DNA of 29,825 bases. It comes from Spirogloea muscicola (taxonomy: Eukaryota; Streptophyta; Zygnematophyceae; Spirogloeales; Spirogloeaceae). The position numbers were made by a program, and so were the translations under genes. The notes beneath the pieces were generated by a model. It worked only from the letters and a program-made list of their open reading frames with translations, had not been told where the DNA came from and made no database searches. Shown one piece after another: positions 8,577 to 16,721 of the stretch. Numbering within the stretch: the first letter of the stretch is position 1; every line of letters begins with the position of its first letter. The stretch covers positions 699,409 to 729,233 of the forward strand of contig WELB01000035.1 of the NCBI GenBank assembly GCA_009602725.1, read 5' to 3'.

Positions 8577-8988
8577 ATGCGCTCGGGCATGACATCGGGC
8601 AATCTCCAGCACACGGCTGGGGTTGAGCGAGACGCGAGGCGAGATGGCCACCTGCGTGTGAAGAAGGATGGCGGGGAACCAGTGGTGGGCTTGGACAACC
8701 CAGAGCGCCGGGTGGCGATCTGCGATGAGCGTGGGAGGCTCTTCCGCAAGGTAATGCCATGACAACTTGGCGGTGGCGCAGCACCGTGACGAGCTGCGCT
8801 AGGCTCAGGTTCGGTTGGGCCAGTACCAGCCACGGGCAATGAATTGGAGGAGGGCGACTACGTCTAGGTGTCGGCGGGGCAGTGGTACTGCTTGCGCTTC
8901 GCATGGCACTCTTGTACTTGGGATCTACCACCTGGAACTCCGCCTACAGGCCAGGATTTGCTTTGACTAGCAGCAGCCTGCCCTGCAT
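8577..8988 (+). pseudogene. Integrase-region-like fragment, copy 2
   Basis: 8577-8762 is open and gives RDARRDGHLRVKKDGGEPVV then GLDNPERRVAICDERGRLF. After the stop, another stretch at about 8772-8900 reads AVAQHRDELR, then AQVRLGQYQPRA and LEEGDYV with an in-frame stop after it. RDELRxAxVRxGxxxPRAxxLExGDYV is the kind of string seen at the C-terminal end of algal gypsy integrases, although I rely on memory for that. The fragment runs into the CKEC-type module (8925-8988), which is interrupted by the solo LTR at 8989. Confidence 0.42.
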
Positions 8989-9021
8989 TGTAATGAATTC
9001 TCGCCCTACACAAGCAGTGAG
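8989..9021 (-). mobile_element. Older solo LTR1, left piece
   Basis: TGTAATGAATTCTCGCCC starts an LTR1-type solo LTR. It is interrupted after 9021 by Gypsy1 and resumes at 15872. The flanks TGCAT (8984-8988) and TGCAT (16426-16430) are an exact 5-bp target duplication. Confidence 0.88.
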
Positions 9022-9560
9022 TGTAAGGAATCTGCCCTGAACACGCAGTTAGAGGGAGAGAGTCCTTATTGTATTCGAGCATAGGGGGTTTAGGAGCCAA
9101 CCCACTACACAAGGAAGCACTAGCGCATAGCGCAGCGGAAGACAGGCCCTGCGGCGCCGCCTTGACGGCGACTCCAGCTCCTGGGCGCAGGCCGGCGCAG
9201 CAGGCCCCGCAGCGCAGTGCGGCGGCGGCTGCGGCGGCGAGCAACGGCAAGGCTGCTCCAAGGCTTCCTCGGCTCGAACTGATTGATGAGCCTCAGCCCC
9301 TGAGGCTCCTTCGTGCTTCCCCGTGCCACCCCCCCTCCAGGGGTGTGTGCAGGTTCGCCCCGAGGCCCGCCTTGCGGCAGGCCCAAAGATCCTCCCTTGG
9401 CCGGGCGGATCCTTGAGGGGTATTCCCGGACGGGCGGGACCCGCACCCGGGCGAGCCACCGACCAGCCAGCCTGGCAGCTGGCAGAGCAGCTGGCCCAAA
9501 TAATCGGTCATGTAATGCCAACAGAGCCATGTGGCTTAACCAAACGGCTGTTTCACTACA
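9022..9560 (-). repeat. Gypsy1 3' LTR
   Basis: 539 bp. In element sense it begins TGTAGTGAAACAGCCG and ends at the complement of TGTAAGGAATCTGCC, obeying the TG..CA rule. It contains the conserved blocks GGCAGGCCCAAAGATCC and GCAGCGGAAGACAGGCCCTG and the GC stem-loop at about 9154-9171 (weaker here: CGGCG.. with CGCCG). No TATA box is obvious. Confidence 0.93.
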
Positions 9561-9576
9561 TACCTCCCCACTCTGG
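9561..9576 (-). promoter_or_regulatory. Gypsy1 polypurine tract
   Basis: In element sense CCAGAGTGGGGAGGTA abuts the 3' LTR start TGTAGTG. This purine run primes plus-strand synthesis. The same tract borders the LTRs at 28649 and, slightly altered, at 22041. Confidence 0.85.
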
Positions 9577-9618
9577 TGTTCACGTCCTTGGGAACCTCGA
9601 GAGAACAACCGACAGATT

Positions 9619-10173
9619 TTACACCTGACGGTTGCTGCCTCGACCAAGCCTAGGAGCATTACCAACCTTGGCCAGGTATTCCCGGAGAGCATCCGGACAA
9701 TTTGCCAAATTGGCCGCAGGCTCCCACGTGTTGTGCTCAGGCCCATACCCGAGCCACTTCACTGGATACTCACGGGTCTTACGCCCTCGAGGCTTGTCCC
9801 TATGAGACAAGATCTCTTCCACCTCAAACTCAAGGGCATCCTCGGTCAGTAGTGGAGGTGGGGGCGGTTGGACACGACCATCCGAAAGGAAGGCCCTCAG
9901 CTGAGACACATGGAAGACGTTATGTACCTTCCAATGCACTGGTGTCTTGAGCTCGTAGGACACCTTGCCCACACGGCCTACTACCGAAAAAGGTCCAACC
10001 CACTTGGGTAGCAACTTGCGCGTACCCACAGCCCGCAAGGATAAGTGCTTTGTGCTAAGTAGCACTTGTGCACCAACATCGAAGGAGACGTCCTTCTGAT
10101 GTTTGTCAGCATAAGCCTTCTGGCGACTCTGAGCAATTTCCAAGAACTGCCGAGCTCGTCTCTGAGCCTCCAA
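9619..10173 (-). CDS. Gypsy1 integrase C-terminus and chromodomain
   Basis: An open frame of 184 residues. The first part (QSRQKAYADKHQKDVSFDVG, then LLSTKHLSLRAVGTRKLLPK and WVGPFSVVGRVG) is the GPY/F-type module at the end of gypsy integrases. The C-terminal part (FEVEEILSHRD, YPVKWLGYGPEHNTWEP, then a closing helix) is a chromodomain, which in chromoviruses steers integration to marked chromatin. The frame differs from the upstream integrase ORF (stop at 10191), so a frameshift near 10180 separates what is normally one polyprotein. An in-frame ATG at 10173 is probably fortuitous. Confidence 0.92.
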   Translation of the reverse strand: MEAQRRARQFLEIAQSRQKAYADKHQKDVSFDVGAQVLLSTKHLSLRAVGTRKLLPKWVGPFSVVGRVGKVSYELKTPVHWKVHNVFHVSQLRAFLSDGRVQPPPPPLLTEDALEFEVEEILSHRDKPRGRKTREYPVKWLGYGPEHNTWEPAANLANCPDALREYLAKVGNAPRLGRGSNRQV

Positions 10174-10190
10174 GAGAGTCCCAGTAAAGG

Positions 10191-11000
10191 CTACCGCGGC
10201 GGGAACCCGTTCCGGCCTCCCACCTGAAGTGGAGCTCGGGGATGCTGACCATAGTTGAGGAAGAATGGAGTCTCTTTTGTGGACGCATGATAGGCATTGT
10301 TCACAGCATATTCAGCTGGAGCCAAATACTCATCCCAGTCAGTCTGGCTGGGGTTGACGAAGTGCATCAACATGTCCTCGAGAACTCGATTCATGCGCTC
10401 AGTTTGACCATCAGTTTGTGGGTGAAAGGCTGTGGACATGGCTTGTTTCCTGCCAAGAATCTTGCAAACTTCTGTCCAGAAGTGACCTGTAAAGCGAGGA
10501 TCGCGGTCCGAGACCATCCTCTCAGGTACGCCATGCAATTTCCACACCTTATCCACAAAGATGCCAGCGAAATCCTTCCCAGAAACCCGCGTAGTTGTGG
10601 GAGCAAAATGCACCATTTTACTCAAGCGATCCACAAAGACAACAATGGCATCATAGCCATTCCGCGTCTTAGGCAATTGTGTGATGAAATTCACACTTAC
10701 ATCAGACCAATTCCGCTCCGGAATCTGCAAGGGCTGAAGTAAACCGGCAGGTTTGCCAGAGATTGCCTTACTACGCTGGCATGTGGCACAACTGACCACA
10801 AAAGCGCGCACCTGGGCTGAAAAGGCCGGCCACCAAAAGAGGCGTCGCGCGGCCTTTCGGGTTTTGCCCACGCCCAGATGACCACTGTAAGGCGGATCAT
10901 GCAGCTCCTGCATTATGTCAGTGCGCAAGGCATTGCAGTCCGGGACCACAATAGCGTCACCTTGCCACCAAAAGCCTTTGTCATCAGTGAGGATACTCAC
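10191..11000 (-). CDS. Gypsy1 integrase, zinc finger and core (D to N at the active site)
   Basis: An open frame of 269 residues. It has the HHCC finger (H34, H41, C71, C74; ELHDPPYSGHLG and CATCQRSK) followed by the DDE core. The first catalytic position reads SVNFITQLP (codon AAT, residue 104), where the family and the related Gypsy2 copy read SVDFITQLP. The other two acidic residues are present: D165 in MVSDRDPRF and E201 in HPQTDGQTERM, with 35 residues between them as expected. The Asn should abolish strand transfer. The frame is otherwise intact. It overlaps the RT frame end by a few bases. Confidence 0.94.
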   Translation of the reverse strand: MSILTDDKGFWWQGDAIVVPDCNALRTDIMQELHDPPYSGHLGVGKTRKAARRLFWWPAFSAQVRAFVVSCATCQRSKAISGKPAGLLQPLQIPERNWSDVSVNFITQLPKTRNGYDAIVVFVDRLSKMVHFAPTTTRVSGKDFAGIFVDKVWKLHGVPERMVSDRDPRFTGHFWTEVCKILGRKQAMSTAFHPQTDGQTERMNRVLEDMLMHFVNPSQTDWDEYLAPAEYAVNNAYHASTKETPFFLNYGQHPRAPLQVGGRNGFPPR

Positions 11001-12157
11001 GTTGGCGGCCTCAGCGGGTCGGTGCCATACCCTTGACGGATGCGGACATAGAGCTCAGAGAGGTCTGCCGTGGGTAGCTCAGAAGCTTGACGAGTCGGAC
11101 GCAAGCCAGCAGCCCGCACTCCAGAAGCATTCAAGGTGGCCAACGCAGCAGCGCCGCTAATGTTGCGACTCACAGGGTCCGCAACATTAAGACGGCCAGG
11201 GCGATAAACCCATTGGAAGTCGAATTGTGCAATGCACTCCGACCATCGAGCTTGACGCCGAGTCAAATGCTGCTGTGTGTGGAAATATGTAAACGGGCAA
11301 TGATCCGTGACAACCGTAAATGCCACACCTTCCAGGTAGCAACGCCAGACACGTAAGGCGTGCACCACAGCCAGCAATTCCTGCTCGCCCGTAGTGTAAT
11401 TTCGCTCTGCAGGGATGAGCAGGCGACTCTCAAACGCTAACGGGTGACCCTCTTGCAAGAGCACGGCACCAATGCCGGTCAAAGAGGCATCGCAGACAAG
11501 CTCATATGGCACGCCTTCCCGAGGAAAGGCCAGCACAGGCGGAGACGTCAGCGCGTGCTGGATTCCCTTAAATGCACTCTGGCATTCGGACGACCATTCC
11601 CAAGGTACGTCCTTACGAGTCACATTCGTAAGAGGAAGTGCCAAGTTCCCATAGCCTTGTAGGAACTTTCGAAAGTAGTTTGCAAAGCCCAAAAAGGAAC
11701 GCAATGGAGGGACCGTCTTTGGCACAGGCCAATCCCGGACGACCGAAGTCTTCTTGGGATCAACAATTATTCCGTCCTTGCCTACGACATGCCCGAGGTA
11801 TGTCAATTCTGGCTGGTTAAATGCGCACTTGGACCGCTTTGCGTACAAGTGATTGTCACGCAGCAGCTGCAGCACTTGGCGCAGGTGCTTCGCGTGATCC
11901 TCAGGTGTTTTGCTGAACACGAGGATATCGTCCAGATATACCAGCACAAAATGATAGAGCAAGGGGCCAAAGACCCTCGACATCACCGCCTGGAAAGCCG
12001 CCGGTGCATTGGTTAGACCAAAGCTCAGCACTTTGAACTGAAAATGTCCAAGCGGCGTCCGAAACGCTGACTTCGGGACATCTGCAGGCGTGATTCGAAT
12101 TTGATGATACCCACTTGCCAGGTCCAGGGAGTAAACACCGTAGCCCCTGCGAGCCAA
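10997..12157 (-). CDS. Gypsy1 reverse transcriptase (palm/thumb) and RNase H
   Basis: An open frame of 386 residues. It has RT motifs [23 protein letters not shown] and the catalytic YLDD (residues 74-77), then the thumb ([23 protein letters not shown]). RNase H follows with [33 protein letters not shown] and VVTDHCPF, then the linker [14 protein letters not shown]. The N-terminal part of RT ([13 protein letters not shown]) lies in another frame just upstream, so a one-base frameshift near 12140-12157 splits the domain. The catalytic residues here look intact. Confidence 0.95.
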   Translation of the reverse strand: MARRGYGVYSLDLASGYHQIRITPADVPKSAFRTPLGHFQFKVLSFGLTNAPAAFQAVMSRVFGPLLYHFVLVYLDDILVFSKTPEDHAKHLRQVLQLLRDNHLYAKRSKCAFNQPELTYLGHVVGKDGIIVDPKKTSVVRDWPVPKTVPPLRSFLGFANYFRKFLQGYGNLALPLTNVTRKDVPWEWSSECQSAFKGIQHALTSPPVLAFPREGVPYELVCDASLTGIGAVLLQEGHPLAFESRLLIPAERNYTTGEQELLAVVHALRVWRCYLEGVAFTVVTDHCPFTYFHTQQHLTRRQARWSECIAQFDFQWVYRPGRLNVADPVSRNISGAAALATLNASGVRAAGLRPTRQASELPTADLSELYVRIRQGYGTDPLRPPT

Positions 12158-12159
12158 TC

Positions 12160-13185
12160 GAACAGATCATCTATTCGAGGCAATGGATATCGATTCTTGA
12201 TGGTAAGCTTGTTCAAAGCCCGATAATCGATGCACATCCGTAGAGTGCTATCCTTCTATCTGACAAAGAGAATGGGTGCTCCGTATGGCGACTGAGAGGG
12301 CTCAATGTAGCCCTTCGCCAGCAGGTCCTCGACCTGGGATTGCATCTCTCGAAATTCGAGAGGGCTAAGCCGGTACATGGGACGGTAAAGCGGGTGGGCG
12401 CCTGGCTCCAATGGAATTGTGTGAGCCACACCTCGGTGAGGAGGGAGACCGTCCGGAAGAGAGTCGGGAAAAACGTCCGCAAACTCATCCAGCAGCTTAT
12501 CAAGAATGCCGCCATGTGAATCCGCAGCATTCACACACAAGTCAGGCTTGGACTCGTCATAATTGAACGCCACCATCACAAGAAATGCCGTCTCGACAGT
12601 GTTCTTGTGAATCAGCCGCTTCATCTGCATGGCGGACAGCAGAATGGGAGCCCCTGCCGCCAGCGGCGGTGCACAGGGAAGCTGCTTGCATAGGACAAGG
12701 CGCCGTGCGCCACGTTGTACCGTGCAAGTTCGGCGTTCATAGTCAAGGCATGCTGATGTGGCACGAAGCCAGTCATCTCCCAATATGACATCAAAAGCGA
12801 CGGACAACGCAATTGCGTAGCAAAGCACCTCGGCTTTATATTGCTGAATGCGAATTGGAATTAAGCACAAACCCATCACAGTGGTGGGGTGGCCATCGGC
12901 CAAAGTCACTTTTGCTAGACCGTCTGCTTGCACAGGCAAGCCAGCGGAGCACACCAAATCCCTACTGACGAAGGACACTGAGGCCCCTGAGTCTATGAGG
13001 AACCTAGCCGGTGCCGAAGCAACCAGCCCCTCAAACAGCATAGTATGTCCACCATGGACGCTGCCAAGAAATGGGGTGCGAGCGACGTAGACCCGGACCG
13101 AGGTCGGGTAAGGCCTATGCTCATAAGCATCAACGCTACGCCTGAGGAGCGTGTGACCTGCCTCGTGCGAGGACAGCAGGTCCAT
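12160..13185 (-). pseudogene. Gypsy1 protease and N-terminal RT (nonsense codon)
   Basis: The frame from 13185 carries an aspartic protease (FLIDSGASVSFVS, D65; VILGDDWLRATSACLDYERR) and the RT fingers start (HTIPLEPGAHPLYRPMYRLS; EPSQSPYGAPILFVR). It stops at a TAG at 12258-12256 where a Lys codon is expected, and resumes in the same frame with [16 protein letters not shown] and [15 protein letters not shown] until the frameshift near 12150. The pol frame opens directly after the gag stop (13248) in a different phase, and the first Met is at 13185. Confidence 0.93.
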
Positions 13186-13247
13186 CCCCAGCGGAGCTCG
13201 ATTAGGTACGCCGCGCCTCGCCTCTGCGGCACAATGAAGAACAGCAT

Positions 13248-13607
13248 TTATTCAGCCTCACGGCGCTCAGGCCAGCTCAAGTAAATATCAGCAGCCATTT
13301 GCAAAGCATTGTGGGCAACCCACACAAATAGAGGCCCTCCGGCCTCCAGGCCTTGCAATAAAGCAGAGATGGAGCGCACAACCGGCACGGTTGGCGGGCA
13401 AGCAATGCCAGCAAGATCAAACAGCTCAAGTGCGTCTGGCTGGATGATGTGGCTATCAGAGGCCAAGGTCAGGCACTCACGCTTCCCTTTGAAGCCGCCC
13501 TTGTCCCGGCCCATCGGGCGCTGTGGACGTGGCCCAGCAGATGCCGCCGTGCACTCCCTGGACATGTGGCCCGGCTCTCCGCACTTGAAGCAAGTAGCTC
13601 CCTCCAT
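13248..13607 (-). CDS. Gypsy1 gag C-terminus with nucleocapsid zinc knuckle
   Basis: It contains CFKCGEPGHMSREC, a CX2CX4HX4C knuckle that binds genomic RNA, followed by a basic linker (RPQRPMGRDKGGFKGKRE). The tail FVWVAHNALQMAADIYLSW has a counterpart in Gypsy2 (FVVWVPRSQVQSAAQLYMNW). It ends TAA at 13248. Upstream, 13610-13665 holds about three short direct repeats around GGACTTCACCAAGCCGCGC, which would add LHQAARG-type residues. A frameshift there separates this part from the main gag frame. Confidence 0.9.
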   Translation of the reverse strand: MEGATCFKCGEPGHMSRECTAASAGPRPQRPMGRDKGGFKGKRECLTLASDSHIIQPDALELFDLAGIACPPTVPVVRSISALLQGLEAGGPLFVWVAHNALQMAADIYLSWPERREAE

Positions 13608-13669
13608 GCGCGGCTTGTGAAGTCCGCGCGCGGCTTGGTGAAGTCCACGCGCGGCTTGGAGAAACCGCC

Positions 13670-15076
13670 TTAAGGGCGCGGGTTCAAACCCTGGCGTGGC
13701 TGGAATCGCCTGTTGCGGCGGTCGGCTTCAGCACCATCTGCCTGCATCAGAGGTCGCTTGCTTGGACCTGCAAGGTCGGGCGTGCCGAGCACCTTGCGTG
13801 CATGCTCCACCATCTGTGTGAAGTCCATGAGCTGCTTCGCTGTCGTGGTATCGATGGCGACATGTTCGCGATAGCGCCGAGGCAATCCTGCCTTGAACCG
13901 TTGGCACTGTTCAAAGGGCGCCATAGGTACCGTGTGCAGCTTTGACAGCAGCAGCCGGAAGCTCCGCAATTAGGTCTCAAAAGCCTCCTTGCCCTCACCC
14001 TCCATGCGGAGCTCATCCAGGGCGTCACGGACGTGCAGCTCCTCGTGGGGTCCACCGTAGGTGGACAGGAGCGAGCTGCAAAAGAAGCTCCAATCGGCGG
14101 CTTTCTCGGGCGCGCCCTGCTTAATGGTACTCCACCAGTCCCGCGGCTGCCCTGACAGGTAGGTAGAAGCGAGGCGCACGCGTGCCTCCGCCTCCGTGCG
14201 GGAGCAGACGAACCAGTCGTCCATCTCGTGCAGCCAAGGCTGTACCCCGCCCTTGTCGCCGTGGCCAGAGAACTGCCGCGGTGGGTGAGCCCTGGCCAGG
14301 CCATGCTCAGGGGGTCCGTGGTTCTGGCGCCCAAGGTGCAATGTGGCATCCAGCTCTTGCATGCGCCTCTCTGTGGCGCGCAGCCGGACGAGGAGGGTGC
14401 GCAGCTCCGAGCAAAGCCTTGCATGGAGACGGTGTTGGGCTGGGTCCGTTGTAGGCGCTGCTGCTGCAAGGTCCTGCATGAGGAGGGCGATGCGTTGCAC
14501 CTCCCCAGCCGACAAGCTTTCGGCTCCCAGCTCGGCATACCCTCCCAGGGCTTGTGCCGCAGCGGCCACTGGATCCACAGTATCTGGCCCTGCCACGGCC
14601 GTCGTGTCCACAGCCGACCGTCCTGGAGCAGGCGCCGTATCCACGACCGTCTGCTCCGCGGCAGCCGCTGCTTCCGCAGCGGTCCGCTCCGCGGCAGCCG
14701 CTGCCTCCGCAGCGGTCCGCGCCACGGCCGCCGCTGCATCTGCAGCGGTCCGCGCCTCCGCAGCCGCTGCCTCCGCAGCGGACCGCGCTGCCGTCCGCGC
14801 TGCCGTCCGTGGCCGGGCGGATCTTGCGCTAGAATGCGTGGGCGAAGTCATCTTGGCTGAGGGACACTGACGGATCAATACAGCTCCGACAGTCAACAGA
14901 GCCCACACGCCACACTGCAACACAAGGTGCGAGACTGCCGCAGCAGCAAGCGAGCAAGCAAGGCAGCGCGCAACTCCACAGCAGGCAGGCAGACAGCCGC
15001 GATGTGACCAAGACTGATGCTCACAAGCAATGCTGGTCACACGACTGATCTCACCACACAAAGACTGCAAGCTCAA
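13670..15076 (-). pseudogene. Gypsy1 gag (capsid), one in-frame stop
   Basis: The frame 15076-13973 is followed immediately by TAA at 13972-13970 and the same frame continues to 13670. In Gypsy2 the aligned residue is Tyr (FEDYVRLF against FET-stop-LRSF), so TAA probably replaced TAC or TAT. The start is a basic/hydrophobic leader, then an Ala-rich 11-residue repeat region, then the retrotransposon-gag fold: HPPRQFSGHGDKGGVQPWL, FVCSRTEAEARVRLASTYLS, RDWWSTI, LLLSKLHTVPMAPFEQCQRF and KAGLPRRYREHV. The most likely start is the ATG of MTSPTHSSARSARPR at about 14850, rather than the ORF's first Met in the leader. Confidence 0.9.
14630..14815 (-). repeat. 33-bp coding repeat in Gypsy1 gag
   Basis: GCAGCGGTCCGC recurs at 14676, 14709 and 14742, a period of 33 bp. 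It encodes 11-residue units of the form ERTAAEAAAAA, with flanking degenerate units. An Ala-rich 11-mer with one Glu/Arg pair per unit should form a long amphipathic or coiled helix. Confidence 0.85.
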
Positions 15077-15319
15077 GCTTCACCTCGAAAGGAGCGTACG
15101 CAGCAAGTAGCCTCAAGGATCAGTCAGCAATATGGCGTTGGTCGCCGGCTCAGAGCGCAAGGATGACGCAGCACCCGGCGCTTCTGCGGAGCCGTCCCAC
15201 AGACCAACGTCTGGCAAGCAATTCAACTTTGACAAAAAAAAAGTCAGGCCAGAATATCAAGGAGATCCTTGCATCATCAGCGAGCACCAGAAGTCACAAG
15301 CACAATAGATGCAAGACCG

Positions 15320-15331
15320 CCTCTGATACCA
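15320..15331 (-). promoter_or_regulatory. Gypsy1 primer-binding site (initiator-Met tRNA)
   Basis: In element sense TGGTATCAGAGG lies two bases after the 5' LTR end. TGGTATCAGAG is the complement of the 3' end of eukaryotic initiator-Met tRNA, the usual primer of plant Ty3/gypsy and copia elements. Confidence 0.92.
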
Positions 15332-15333
15332 AT

Positions 15334-15871
15334 TGTAATGAATCTGCCCTGAACACGCAGTTAGAGGGAGAGAGTCCTTATTGTATTCGAGCATAGGGGG
15401 TTTAGGAGCCAACCCACTGCACAAGGAACCACTAGCGCATAGCGCAGCGGAAGACAGGCCCTGCGGCGCCGCCTTGACGGCGACTCCAGCTCCTGGGCGC
15501 AGGCCGGCGCAGCAGGCCCCGCAGCGCAGTGCGGCGGCGGCTGCGGCGGCAAGCAGCGGCAAGGCTGCTCCAAGGCTTCCTCGGCTCGAACTGATTGATG
15601 AGCCTCAGCCCCTGAGGCTCCTTCGTGCTTCCCCGTGCCACCCCCCCTCCAGGGGTGTGTGCAGCTTCGCCCCAAGGCCCGCCTTGCGGCAGGCCCAAAG
15701 ATCCTCCCTTGGCCGGGCGGATCCTTGAGGGGTATTTCCGACGGGCGGGACCCGCACCCGGGCGGGCCACCGACCAGCCAGCCTGGCAGCTGGCAGAGCA
15801 GCTGGCCCAAATAATCGGTCATGTAATGCTAACAGAGCCGTGTGGCTTAACCAAACGGCTGTTTCACTACA
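15334..15871 (-). repeat. Gypsy1 5' LTR
   Basis: 538 bp, the partner of 9022-9560. In element sense it starts TGTAGTGAAACAGCC (15871) and ends ATTCATTACA (15334). It differs from the 3' LTR at about twelve positions counted by eye, including TAATG against TAAGG at the end and a one-base length change near 15739. It should contain the promoter of the element. Confidence 0.94.
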
Positions 15872-16425
15872 GTGAGGGTGAGCAGTCCTTATTGGGTTCG
15901 GCCTCAGAGTACTTAGGGGCCAACCCACTACACAGTGAAGCACTAGCGCAAAGGCGCAGCGGAAGATAGGCCCTGTGGCGCCGCCGTCCGGCGGCGACTC
16001 CACCTCCTGGGCGCAGGCTGGCGCAGCAGGCCCCGCAGCGGAGTGCGGCGGCGGCTGCGGCGGCGAGAAGCGGCAAGGCTGCTTTGGGCTTCACGGGCTT
16101 GGACTGTCTGCTGAGCCTCAGCCCCCAAGGCTCCTTGTGCTTCCCCGTGCCACCCCGCCTCCAGGGGTGTGAGCAGGTTCGCCCCAAGGCCCGCCTTGCA
16201 GCGGGCCCCAAGATCTTCCGGTTTGAACCGGCGAATCATCGAGGGGTATTTCGAATGGCGGGACCCGCCTCCGGGCGGGCCCTTGCGCGCCCAGCCAGCC
16301 CGCCACCTGGCGGGCCCCTTGCGCGCCAAGCCGGCCCGCCACTTGGCGAGCCCACTTGTCCCAAAGATTTCGGTCATGTAATGCAACAGAGCCATATGGC
16401 TTAAGCAAATGGCTGGTTCATTACA
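15872..16425 (-). mobile_element. Older solo LTR1, right piece
   Basis: It continues the LTR begun at 8989: GGTGAGCAGTCCTTATTGGG up to GGCTGGTTCATTACA at 16425. The join with 8989-9021 reproduces the order found in the 28032 LTR (CTCGCCC, TACA, GCAGT, GGGTGA). It has a GC hairpin at 15979-15996 (CGCCGCC, GTCC, GGCGGCG) and a local tandem of about 40 bp at about 16262-16345 (CCTTGCGCGCC with GCCCGCCACYTGGCG). The 5-bp TGCAT duplication follows. Confidence 0.88.
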
Positions 16426-16721
16426 TGCATGGCCTCACTAACAAGTGAGCAGACATGCAAGAATGGTGCAGAAAGCGTCACCACACCCCACCCCCAGCTG
16501 CCTGGGACCTAGGCAGCTGCATCTCTAGGAGTTCGGCATCCTAACTACGACAGCGCTATGCGCAGCGCGGGCAGTACCACTGCCCCGCTGGCACCTAGAC
16601 GTAGTCGCCCTTCTCCAACTCCATCTCCCGCGGCCAAACTTGCCCGAGCGCACGTGAGCGTAGCGCAGCTTGTCACGGTACTGCGTCACTGCTAGTTGTC
16701 CATGGCCTTAGGCTTGACCTT
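16426..16721. repeat. Degraded retroelement pieces in inverted order
   Basis: 16426-16545 continues the CKEC-type module broken at 8988 (GCTGCCTGGGACCTAGGCAG). 16555-16690 is the inverse complement of the integrase-like tail at 8770-8900; read on the minus strand it gives YRDKLRYAHVRSGKF and then GGGCGACTACGTC. A similar module therefore appears in opposite orientation on the two sides of the nested LTRs. Confidence 0.5.

Larger units (their letters stand above)
9022..15871 (-). mobile_element. Gypsy1: full-length chromodomain Ty3/gypsy retrotransposon
   Basis: A complete 6850-bp LTR retrotransposon. Two LTRs in the same orientation (9022-9560 and 15334-15871), an exact 5-bp target duplication GTGAG (9017-9021 and 15872-15876), a polypurine tract next to the left LTR and a primer site next to the right LTR fix the orientation as minus. 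The order from the right is gag, nucleocapsid knuckle, protease, RT, RNase H, integrase and chromodomain, which defines Ty3/gypsy chromoviruses. By eye the LTRs differ at about a dozen positions (near 2%), so the insertion is fairly young. Coding damage: an in-frame stop in gag, a frameshift before the knuckle, a TAG in RT, a frameshift in RT, a frameshift before the chromodomain, and an Asp-to-Asn change in integrase. It could move only with proteins supplied by another copy. Confidence 0.96.

Noticed and set aside
9120-9852. Several ORFs of 100-208 codons inside the LTRs (also near 15361-15822, 15943-16395 and 28098-28529)
   Set aside because: They shift frame between LTR copies, are Ala/Pro/Arg-rich and have no motifs. 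They are explained by GC bias of the LTR.
14228-14870. Plus-strand ORFs of up to 210 codons opposite Gypsy1 gag
   Set aside because: They are antisense shadows of the GC-rich gag repeat region, and the minus frame has the recognisable capsid motifs.
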